A stretch of 64,000 bases of DNA from Pohlia nutans (Eukaryota; Streptophyta; Bryopsida; Bryales; Mniaceae). A program made the translations under genes and the position numbers. Shown piece by piece: positions 10,565-20,900 of the stretch; positions within the stretch are counted from its first letter, which is position 1; each line of letters begins with the position of its first letter. The stretch is taken from NCBI GenBank assembly GCA_022496805.1, contig CM040103.1, positions 8,760,001 through 8,824,000 on the forward strand. Reading direction: 5' to 3'. The notes under the pieces are model-generated. The model saw only the letters and a list, made by a program, of their open reading frames with translations, made no database searches and was not told where the DNA came from.

Positions 10565-13157
10565 TTATAATATTTTTTGCAAGGTAAATAACCCCCCAAA
10601 TAAATAGGTCATTATCGCACGTGTATGCAAAATATACAAGGGAGTGCTCCCCCTGAGGTTCGTCCCAAACGTGGCGTCCATTGCTATAGCACCATTGTGT
10701 CCAAACTTCATCATCATCTCCTTTTGCCATGGTGTTTGAATCCCAATAATAAATGGCAAATCACATACCTCATCTTTCTCATGCCACGTGAAGATATTCT
10801 CGGGCTTCTTTTGAGTCCACATTTTAACACTTTCGAAGTCATTGGATGCTTACGCCACACTCCCATTATTGATCGACGCTCGTAATAAACAATGTTCCTA
10901 AGCTCAACAAAGTCATCACGAACCTTCACTACAAAGAAATGGGTGTCTAAATGACAAATAGTTGACAGAGAAATGTCCAAGATGACGAGTGGAACAATTG
11001 CCATGTGCACTCTAGTCATATCGGTTAGTTTTTGTTTTTCTGTCAACTTTTTGTCAACTTTTGCCCCACTTTACACTGTGGACTCGCAAAGTTGCTTGTA
11101 ATTTAGGAGAATTTTTGTACTCTCCAGTTTTACGATGCATACGTGGAATGCTTTTCTACGTTGTTATTCTCTTCTACTATACTTAGCATATACAAGTAAA
11201 AAAAGCGGATGATTCGGTCTTATCCAATTTCTCCTCTCATCTGCTTCTGGCTGCTTTGATCTTGGGCGGCAAAATTGCGGTGTTGGCTGGACGTCGGGGC
11301 GGTCTCTGTCTAGGGTCGGCGTCGCCCTCGTTGCATTCTCTGGCTCTTGAGCTCTTCCTCGCTCTGGCTCTTGAGCTCTTCCTTGCTCTGGCTCTTCAGC
11401 TCTTCAGCTCACCCTCGTTGCTTTTTTTGCTCTTTAGCTCGGCTTTGTCGTGAACTTGGCTCTGCTCCTGCGTGGCGATTGGCTTTGGGCGGTTGGCGGT
11501 CGTGGATTCTGCTTCGATTAGGCGTCGCCCTCGTCTCTCTCTGCTCTTCCGGTGTTGGCGCGGGACTCTGTCCCTTCTTTCCCTCTCGTTTGTCTATTTT
11601 GCCTGTGTTACCTCAACCTCTTTTCTCTCAAAGTGCACTCGTGGTTTCGCTATTGGCAGCATCCAGAACGTTCCTGGGTAGAAGGAGCACTGCACCGTGT
11701 TTTTTTGTTCGTTCAAACTTTGACACTACTCACTTTGTTGAGCAGTTTTGGACGAGGCGAGGGTTTGTGGTCGGAATCGCGGGCCGCGGAGTTCCAGGGC
11801 TTGGTTTAGGTGAAATTTGTGCGAGAGAATTGGCGTGAGACATGGGCGCCCGTCTCTGTCTGGGGTTAGCGACGGAGGACAAACTTGCCATTGGGGTTTA
11901 TAGTCTCATTCTTGGTGTTTATGGTGATCGAAATTCCACTCCACCGTGTAACTCAAGCCTATCAAGGCCTGTTTTTAGGCCTGTTTCGAGCATTTGTAGC
12001 TTCTATTTTCGAGTGAAGGAATTGCCAAATCAGAATGCGTAAAATATTAGACATGCAAGAGGACGATCCCGTTGTTGATAGTATCACGCCTGATGGCTGA
12101 TCGCAAGAGGTGAAGAAACCATCTGCGAGTGGGAACACGAAACAGAAAGTGATTTTTCAATACGGCAACTACAACCGCTTAATTCAACATTTACCTAATC
12201 CAGGAAACTTCCACGAAAATTTACTGAAAGTTTTTACCCGTGCAAAAAACCAAACTACTATACACGTAAACTGCTGACATGGCTGGGTGAATCCACCGTG
12301 GCGAAGAGATTTGACCGCCATGCATCTGATGTGTATCTATATCTGTATTGATAGACGAAATGACTAATTTTTGTCAATAAAATGACCGAATCAGGGTCTC
12401 CTAATTGACAGAGGAGTTGACAAAATTTTGTCGAAACTTTGTCAATTAGGACACATATCTTCTTGTAGTGCTTGGGAGCCTTCACCTTCTTTCTTTCAAT
12501 CCAGTTGCGTTTATGCTCTTCATAAATTTGCTTAGCAGTAAACCCTTCATTCAACCTTTATATGATCCAATCCTTCATCTCATTGGACATCCTAGGATGA
12601 TAAACATTCTTCCGGCCATCGGAATAGAGATCATCGGACCCATGCGCGGGTGTGCCATCCTCTCTTGTATGATCAACATGGTAGTAAGCAACCTCAGCCA
12701 CATTAGGATGCAAAAGTAGTTGCTTGATGGAAAACTTCGCAATGCATCTACATTTCTTCGAGTGTGGGTGTTCTGAATCTCCTATGTAATCCTCCGGCCC
12801 AAAAGCACATTCATACCACACATGCTCAATGAAAGATGTTATTTGTGGCCTTCTCTTCTCTTTCCCCAAGATCCTATGTGCAACATTCCAATCCACTAGC
12901 AAACCATCTCGACATGTTTGACCTCCAATGAAATCATTCACTCTATCAAAGGGGATATATGGAAACATGACACTAATCTCATATCCCCAACCTTTCCGCT
13001 CCTTACTCTTCCATTTGATTTGGTCAAATGAGATGGGCCCTGGTGGATAAGTTTGGACCTCAAAGGTTGCATGAGCATTCGGCATGATGAGATTTGTGGA
13101 CATGATCAAACATTTTGAAGTCATATAAGAAATGACAAGTTGGCAAGTAGACAACAT
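10565..13157 (-). pseudogene. FAR1-like/MULE transposase pseudogene
   Basis: Reading on the minus strand, 13157-12561 gives a 199-residue frame with the N-terminal region of FAR1-related Mutator transposases (KFSIKQLLLHP, YYHVDHTREDGTPAHG, YHPRMSNEMKDW). An in-frame TAA at 12558-12560 follows, then NEGFTAKQIYEEHKRNW in the same frame. The CACTA insertion 10927-12470 then splits the gene. Downstream, RDDFVELRNIVYYERRS continues, a frameshift follows, and another frame carries PFIIGIQTPWQKEMMMKFGH and AMDATFGTN, the region around the first catalytic aspartate of the MULE DDE domain. Removing the CACTA element and one CTT restores the reading frame at the junction (VKAPK then VRDDF). It is inactive because of the stop, the frameshift and the insertion. 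Confidence 0.85.
10927..12470. mobile_element. CACTA (En/Spm) element carrying GC-rich foreign sequence, 1544 bp
   Basis: The ends are CACTACAAAGAAATGGGTGT and, reverse complemented, CACTACAAGAAGATATGTGT. A perfect 3-bp duplication CTT lies at 10924-10926 and 12471-12473. These are the defining traits of CACTA elements. It has no transposase. The interior from about 11220 to 12180 is much richer in GC than the host and looks like transcribed plant sequence (CT-rich leader, short open frames). A short piece near 12120-12180 reads KQKVIFQYGNYNR, faintly like the YGNY motif of MePCE/BCDIN3-type RNA methyltransferases; that is a weak guess. Capture of gene fragments by CACTA elements is known in plants. 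Confidence 0.9.
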
Positions 13158-13520
13158 GCATCGAGGAAAAAATTCACTTCATCATGCTAAAAATGAAAAT
13201 AACAGGAAACAATACACACAACCATAAGGGAAAAAAATTGTATATCATTGAAATGAAATCCCTAAACTCTAAACGTACTGCTAATTGTGCAGCTTAATCG
13301 TAAACCCTATCAAATATCCATAATTAAAAAATAAAATAAAATATCATAAACAATACCCATTGGGGTGTACATGTGAAGGCATCATTGACCACGTAGGTGC
13401 AATACCCATCATCAACAATCATTCACACCTGAAGGCCTCCCTCACCCATTACATTATCCCAGCATATATTGGCAATATCTATCATGGGTCCGATAGTAAA
13501 TGCATCGCGGCCTGCCTTAT

Positions 13521-13913
13521 GCAATACCCATCACGACGTATGTTCCACTTAAAAAGTAATCCTTGGTCTATAGTGCAATACCAATCATGACGCATGGTCC
13601 ACTGAAAAAATAATCCATGTTCTATATTGCAATACTCATCACGACGCATTTTCCACTTTAAAACTAATTTGTGGTGTATATTGCAATATCCATCGCGACG
13701 CATGATGCGTTTAAAAACTTATCTCTCGCATATATTGAAATATCCATCATGACGCATGTTCCATTTACAAAGTAATCCCTGGTCTACATTGCAATATCCA
13801 TCACGAAGCGTGATTCAGCCTAAAAATTAATCACTGTTCTATATTGCAATACCCATCACAACACATGCTCCATTCAAAAACTAATCCCTGGACTTTATTG
13901 CAATACCCATCAC
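13521..13913. repeat. 54-bp tandem repeat, about 7 copies
   Basis: Units begin gcaatacccatcacgacg and start at 13521, 13575, 13629, 13683, 13737, 13791, 13846 and 13900, a period of 54 (once 55). Because 54 is divisible by three, part of the array is open on the minus strand (13482-13703) and encodes a peptide with an 18-residue period (MRRDxYCNI type). The array lies inside the MULE, upstream of its transposase reading frame. Confidence 0.9.
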
Positions 13914-14608
13914 CCATATACCCTAAATTTCAAATTTTCCTTGGGGAGGGGGGCACTCCCTTGTATATTTTGCATACACGTGCGATAACGACCTATTAAA
14001 ATGGGGGCTATTTACCTTGGATAATTGATTATATGAGATGGTATATTTTAAAATAAATGTAAAACTTGGTAATTAATTGTATTCTATTAGTACTTATAAT
14101 TTTTCTAGGTGGCTATTTAAATAGGGGTATTTTACTTATACCCCATTTTTTTATTCTCACTCCCCATTTTCTTTCCTTACCACTTTAGTTCAGTTTTGAA
14201 AGTGAATTTCAGTTCAGACTCATGCTAAAGGGCTTGTGCAACCTATCTAATTTAAGAACATGGGGAAAAAATGCAAGCATCATTGGGACGCTGAACTTGC
14301 AGCGCAAGGTTGTCATCCCAGAAGTCGAATGTAATTAAAAGACTCTGTTTTCATCCAAAATTAATTTTTGACAACCAGTTGCCCTTCATAGTCTATACCT
14401 ACCCCCTATAAAAAATATTTGGCATGGTATTTTATATGTACCGGTAAAATAAATCTTCCATGATATATTGAATGCTATATTACTTATAATGTAGTTTTAC
14501 AATTTAGAGCAATGTATCTTACATGTACGTTTTTTACAAAATTTATCTACAAGGAATATATGGGTCCCTATTTTTAATCGCACGTTGTTTCTATGATTTT
14601 CGCCAGTG

Positions 14609-14633
14609 CCCCCCCCCCCCCCCCCCCCCCCCC
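14609..14633 (+). repeat. Poly-C run, 25 bases
   Basis: An uninterrupted run of C at the outer edge of the MULE right end; the corresponding left end has only five G. Homopolymer growth or assembly error is possible. Confidence 0.9.
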
Positions 14634-16765
14634 GAGAAATTTTCCTACGTATTTGTTCATTGCAAAAGAATATTTCAAATAAAAAATGAATAAAACAACA
14701 AGTAAACCATACCTCTTCAATGCTTACGTGCTACTCACATCGCAATCCCCTTCTCAAAACAATATTGGAGGTTATGATCTTATAGTGTAATGTACCCTAA
14801 AACCCTAATTTATCACAATCTCATTGGGTGGTTTGCAAATCCACTTGCAATTTGATAGGAAACCCTTGAATTTTGATTATTTTAGGAAGGTGAGAGGGAA
14901 ATGGCCTCTTCATTTTGAATTGGAATTATCTCCATCATCCATTTGAAATAGAAAAATCCACACCACTAAATTGTCTTCTAAAATATAGAAATGGTGGTTG
15001 CCAAAAGAATGTCACATGGCATAATATGAAGCCTCTCCATTTAGTTATAGATGACATCATGGGAAGTGGATTCAAAAGGTGACGCCTTTTAATTCCTCTT
15101 CCACAAAAAGACAAGCACATACATTCTCCACCACCTCCCCACTACAAGACAAATGTAACCTTGAATTAACTCCCCTTGAGTCAAAGAAGAGATGATAAAT
15201 GGACACCATCATCACCTACTTCCATCCATGGGAGGACGAGCGAGGGAGTCGGTTCACCCCCGCCCTCCTTTGCCACATCAGGGATTCTTGCGGAATTTGA
15301 AGCTACCCGCTCGCAGCCCGCCCGCTTGTCTGCGGCCTTTCACCCCGCCAGCTAGGATTTTCACCGCCGTTGGATGCGAGCTTGAGATCGGAGGGACCGG
15401 ATTCAATATGCCGGCGACTGAGCCACTCTTCCTTTCCGCGCCTGAGTAACGCGGAGAGAGACCATGTTCTCTTTGTGTTCTCATGTTCTTTGTCGAATGA
15501 ATGAACGTGGATTTTTTTGGATGAAATACATCCCTCTCTTCCCTTCACATTGAGGACTACTTTACAATAGGGTCCTTGTCGAAGAAAACTCCAAATTCAA
15601 GCAATTGCATTGGTCGAGAGTTGAATATTGAACCCAAGGGCTTTACAATAGGGTTTAGGATCAAGAAACTCATTCAAGTCCCAAAATGATGTGGCATTTA
15701 AATGGCACCAGTATATTATTTTTTTATTTTTTATTTTTTAAAACAAATGGATGCTTTATTTCCATTGTACAACAACAAATTACAAACCTCACACTGTGAA
15801 CAAAAAAGCACGTTTCCAATGCTCCCCATAGATGATTTTTTTGGAATTTTCATCGTGCAATATCTGAACTAAACTATGCTCTTAATTATTTCCAACTAAT
15901 AGTGACGCCTCCACAGTAAAGATGAGGCCAGAGAGCAATCCCCATCATGCACAACGTTCCTATCAAGCAAAGAGGTATTAGCCTTCACAACGTGCATTCG
16001 ATCGGAATTGAATTGCTACCTTCGTTAGTGCTTGCGAGTGCACCACAGCGGAGCCTACCCCTAGTTGTCACCTAAGGTAGTGGTTCATATTTCCATCCAA
16101 ATTTCATATTTGCTTAGTTTGGTGTGTGAAACAAAAACTCTATAATTTTTGAACATTCTGCAAAGCTTGTGCAAAGACGTTCCAAAAAAAACATTTTTTT
16201 TGACAATGTCTACAATTATTCGTGATTTTTTAAATCCGAGAGTATAGACTGTCCAGTGGTTGCTTATAGGATCCTTGCTTTTTCAGGAAGTTTGATTCCT
16301 AAAGTCATGGACTTACTACTTCGACTCTGACCGAAAAGGCTTTAATATTGAGTTTCCCAAGGCGCCATAAATCTTGTATGTGGTTGGATTGACTATGCCA
16401 ATTAAGTCGCAGGTGCGTGCAGGGCGGAACCCTAAAATTGGGAGCCAAGGAAGGTAATGCACTGTGGTGACAGCTCACACCCCCCAAAAAAAGCAATTGC
16501 GGGCCCCTGCCCATATCAAACCGTCACTGACAGGGCCATATTCCAAGCCATTGCTCTGAAATCTCGCGCCTCCCAGCTTAGCGTGCGGCGCGGTGGAGCG
16601 CTACTCTCTCTCCAGCTCCGCTAACAGCTAACTTAGGTAGTTTACAAATCAAAGTGACACCAATTTTGATAAACCAATTCTCCTCCTTGGGTCTAATGAT
16701 TACTTCAATAAAAATCAAATTCACTACTGAACCTAGAACCTTTACACTTGGGTCCAATTCACATG
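14634..16765. other. Intergenic region with the second GC-rich inverted segment
   Basis: 15245-15465 is the inverted partner of 6040-6250. The remainder (14634-15244 and 15466-16765) shows no splice-bounded coding frame and no readable element ends. Open frames across the GC-rich part occur on both strands and look incidental. Confidence 0.5.
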
Positions 16766-16815
16766 TTAATATTTTATTCAACTTCTCCAAAGGTGAGGTT
16801 TCTTGAGTCCAATAA

Positions 16816-17214
16816 GGTTGGATAACCTATTACCACCAACTTAAGCAATTTGGCCTATTTTTGGCAGTGCTAAATTCCCAAAAAATATGACTACATTCGA
16901 AATAGGTTTTGATGAGGATTGCAAAAAGTTGCAACATCTAATTCGCATTTGTCAATTTTATACAAAATTCCAAAGTAGAAAGTAACCTTTTACCCATACA
17001 TCACATACCAATTTCCTAAGTTCACACTTTGTTGTTCCTAGATCCGCTCATGAGCTAACCCAAAATCACCAACTATTTCTTCGCAATTCTTGGCATGCCA
17101 TTGGTCTACTTAATAGTGAAATTGGTGGTTTTGGCCTTTGGGTCTCAATTGTGGTGGCTCCAAAAAAGTTGTACATGTCATAATTGGGGGAGGTGGTGGT
17201 AATAGGTTATCCAA
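16816..17214. mobile_element. Second copy of the GGATAACC MITE, flanked by 49-bp direct repeats
   Basis: Ends GGTTGGATAACCTATTACC and GGTAATAGGTTATCCAAC match the element at 3285-3652 in opposite orientation. On either side lies the same 49-bp sequence, 16766-16814 and 17220-17268 (ttaatattttattc to gagtccaata) with about three differences. That is too long for an ordinary target duplication, so it probably reflects a duplication of the host site or part of a larger composite. Confidence 0.75.
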
Positions 17215-17266
17215 CTCTATTAATATTTTATTCGACTTCTCCAAAGATGAGGTTTCTTGAGTCCAA

Positions 17267-17630
17267 TAGAGTTATCCTTAAAGTCACCTTGTGTTTGAAT
17301 AAGATGCCGTGAATTTTGCTTTAATGTATTGTTATTTGTTCACTCCAAATAGTTAAAAGGTAGGGAAAAGCTTGGTGGTCTATCATTCTTAGGTGTGTAA
17401 GAGCTTGGTGGTCTCTAAACTCAAGGGAAATTAGTTTAGCCGTCTTTCTTAACGGCTAAACTAGTTTTCCATGAGTTTGAAAACCAGCAAGCTCTTACAC
17501 ACCTAATAATGAGAGACCACCAAGCTTTTCCCTACCTTTTAACTATTTGGGGTGAACAAATAACAATACATTAAAGCAAAATTCATGGCATCTTATTCAA
17601 ACACAAGGTAACTCTAATAGGATAACTCTA
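17267..17630. mobile_element. Foldback MITE, 364 bp
   Basis: The segment is an imperfect palindrome with its centre near 17445 (ttagccgtctttcttaacggctaa). The left arm starts TAGAGTTATCC and the right arm ends GGATAACTCTA. It sits about 315 bp upstream of the start codon of the DUF3172-type gene, within its likely promoter or leader. A left-half copy lies at 30238-30414. A transcript would form a long hairpin. Confidence 0.8.
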
Positions 17631-17945
17631 TTAGAGGGGTTTTTTTTGGACTCTTATTGAATTGGACCCCAGGCCCTCAGTCCACTCGCTCCCTTTATGA
17701 GCTCATCGTGGCTTTCGCCCAAAACCACACACTCACCTCTCATCACTAGGGTTTTAGGATCATCAAGCAATTGCATTCATTCTGTCGCATTAGGTCTCAT
17801 TTTCTCTCTCTCTTTACTGTTTCAGGATATCGCACAACATGTGAGTAACCTACTCAACGGGGAAGGGGGAAAAAAAGAAAAAACCAGAGACGCAGTAGGA
17901 TTTCAGTAGCTTCGGCATTCAAAAATTGCAAGTGGATATATTGCG

Positions 17946-20900
17946 ATGAGTAGTGGGAGTTCTGGTCCTCTCTGCCGACTGCCCGTCGTTTCCAACTCGC
18001 GCTGTGCAGCTGCACTCTGCTTTTCGAGGGAATGGTCGCGGCGAACAGAGTCTGTCAATTCGCGTCGTTTTCTCGTTGAGAATCGGTACGTTATCCATTT
18101 TTTCTATTCCTTGTGATTGAGAGATTGCCTGTGCCGATCGAGAGATCAATTTTCTGTAGATGCAATAATTTTGCTACTTAGGGTTTTGATTGATTACAGA
18201 AGGTAGCAAATCCTGGCATCAAGCACCGGTGATGTTCAATTGTTTTGCGCAACTGCGGATCACGATAATGGAGCTTTGTTACGAGAATTAATCCCTAAAG
18301 GACCTATTTTTTTAGCAGTTTTGAGTAAGTCCTAAGTGGACTTCTTTTTGTTCTGTTTTTTTTTTGTTTTTTTTTTTTTGTGTTTTTCTTTTTCGACCAC
18401 CACATGCAATGTTCTTCATTGATTCCAGTGATATAAAAATTTTGGTCAAATCTGAATTATATTTTTCACAAAATGATCAATTGAATTTTTCATTTTAAAG
18501 CCATGAATCCTTGGTCCTTTACCACCACATGCAATGTTCTTCACTGATTCCATTGATATATAAAATTTGGTCTAATCTGAATTATATTTTTCACAATATG
18601 ATCGATTGAATTTTCCATTTTAAAGCCATGAATCCTTGGTCCTTTAGGAGTTAACATGGCGAGCTACGGGATGTTATTTCCATAACGAGGCTGTTACGTG
18701 ACATAACAGGTCTCAATAGATGAGCTAAAGAAGCGCATGATTATGATTATGAGATCAATGACTATGCTCTCCGTATGCAATGCTTGGTTGCCATTTCTAT
18801 AGAAATGGACTCCATTGAGGTTAATACTTGGATCAATGACAAAAATGACATTATCCCCAAAGATAGATATTAGCATGGCTCAGATGTACGTGAGGTGTAG
18901 ATGAGAGGATCATTGCAAGCATAAAATCTACCCAACAAATTTGCCATACTTGCAATTGGAGGGCTCTCTAATATTATGAACAACTCCTCATCACAAGAGA
19001 ACTAAGGTGACTTGGATGAAAGTCATCCAAAATTGTATGAGAAAGTTGCAAGGCTCTGAATTTGTTCGTGATCCAGTTTCTGGACACTGGGACGTTTAGG
19101 GGTTAATCTTCTGTTTTCGTTCTCTGTGAGTGCAATTGGATTCTGTGAAATTTTTAATGTGCTCTAATTTTAGTGCGGCATTGGGAGGAGCGTTCTGTAT
19201 TATAATTGGGACCCCAATGGTGACTAGTGTAGCCGGGAACCAGGGGGTTTTGATTATACTCCATGACGCCCTGACCAATAAAGATTACATAAAGATTACT
19301 TTTGTAAATAGTTTTTACATTATATGTGTGTTTGATTTGGAGGTTGATGAAGTGAAGAGAGTAATAGATAGGATATGGAATATAATAAGACCCCGAAAAG
19401 GCCATAATATGACCCCAATAAATGTTACAACATTGAGATCAATTGCTCTCCATGTCCAATGCTTGGTTGCCACCTATGCCATTGAGGTTATGTATTTGGA
19501 TCAGTGACAGAAATGCTATATGAGTGTATTTTGGTTTTGTGAAATGTTAGTGTACACTCATCTCTTGGCATTGGAAGTGTGCAGGATGTTATTCGTCGTG
19601 AGATTGGTCAGCAAATCAGGTAGTGCTGGAATCCGGGCACTACAAACAGATGAAGAAAGGCGGAGATTTCGTTCGAAATCGCGGAATTACCCTCCACGAA
19701 GCCCTCCTGGTTCTCTCAACCCAGATTTGGAAGAATCTGAGCTGCCCTTATTGAGAGGAGGAACCTCACGAAGGTCAGTACTGGGACTCTCTAACCTACT
19801 AAGATGTTTGTACATATACAGTTTACGACAACAATTTATACGTTAAATATTTCAAAGGAGTTAATACATTGATCAAGATTGGAATACATACACTAATGGA
19901 ACATAAACAAGAAATAAAACAAGATAACAAATTCCAAACACAAGAAATATCGTATAGTACATGATCGTGTTGTATTTGTAAGTATTTACAGGATTTTCGC
20001 GTTTTAGTTCATAGATATTTTGATAGTTGCACAATTCCAAATTCAAAATTTCTTTTTCTAGAAGATGATCAAATGTATTGATCCTGTCTCTGGGCAAGTC
20101 ACAAGAATCCAGGACGATCATAAGCAGTGCCTTGACTACCCACTCGCCTCAAATGAGTACTCCCTTTGTCCCACTAAAAAACCCATGGTTCTTGGCATTT
20201 TTTTGCAATATTTGTCCTATATTTTATACTTCAAACGTGAACCTTGTTCACTTTCAAACGGGATGGACAATGAGAGTGACAGAAAACTACATAATATTAT
20301 TAAAGATAATCCATTTTTTGAGTATTTTGACGGTTTTTTTTTTATGCAAAAAAAGCGTTAAGTTAGAACATGCCAAAAACCATAGAACATGCCAAAAAGC
20401 AATGGTTTTTAAGTGGGACAGAGGGAGTAGGGCATTAGTATATTCGATCAGTTGATTCTGGTTTCATAAATTGTGCACCAATAATTCTGAAATATGGCAA
20501 GCAAAGTACTTTGTATCAGAAGAGGATTTTGAAATGCCTGCTACGGCGCTGTATGCATGCTGTGGCTCTACTTGCTCACAATATAGGAAAATTGTTTTGT
20601 ATTCCCTTTTATTGAACATGATCTGTAGACTGGTATGTAGACTTGATATTGAAGTAGAGGCTTTGGATTTGCTATGCTCAGCTTTGAAGGAACAGTTTGG
20701 GATACTTGTTTTTAGGGATCCGAATATGGAAGCGGATGGAATTGGTTTCCCTCCATCACGTGATGAGGAGTTTGAAGAGGACGATGATGATGAGGAGGAT
20801 GACACGTCGCAACCCTGGCTGGATACAGTATGGCAAGGAATCAACCGATACATTCTTGCAGGTACTGAGATATCCTTGTTTGTAGATTCTCACAGTTTGA

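Larger units (their letters stand above)
10378..14633 (-). mobile_element. Mutator-like element (MULE) with long inverted ends, about 4.3 kb
   Basis: The left end (G run, then TTCACTGGCGAAAATTTTAG, first 20 bases) matches the reverse complement of the right end (C run, then its complement, cttataatg side) at 14460-14633. A second matching block lies at 10590-10645 versus 13950-14015 (tgcatacacgtgcgataa). The inside encodes a FAR1-like Mutator transposase on the minus strand, now broken. A 1544-bp CACTA element interrupts it and a 54-bp tandem array lies upstream of the coding part. No 9-bp duplication can be read at the ends, partly because the right end has become a 25-C run. Confidence 0.75.

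Noticed and set aside
11347..11838. 163-codon open frame
   Set aside because: Low-complexity Ser/Leu/Cys-rich translation of CT-rich captured sequence in the CACTA element; several overlapping frames are just as open.
13395..13915. Regular repeats that could suggest a CRISPR array
   Set aside because: Repeats are contiguous 54-bp units without unique spacers, in a plant transposon; an ordinary minisatellite.
15192..15548. Open frames in the GC-rich segment
   Set aside because: The same sequence gives open frames on both strands here and at 6040-6250; no conserved protein is implied.
17697..17909. Upstream start for the DUF3172-type protein
   Set aside because: This frame is not in phase with the transit-peptide exon and ends at a stop before 17946; the ATG at 17946 gives a typical plastid leader and correct phase.
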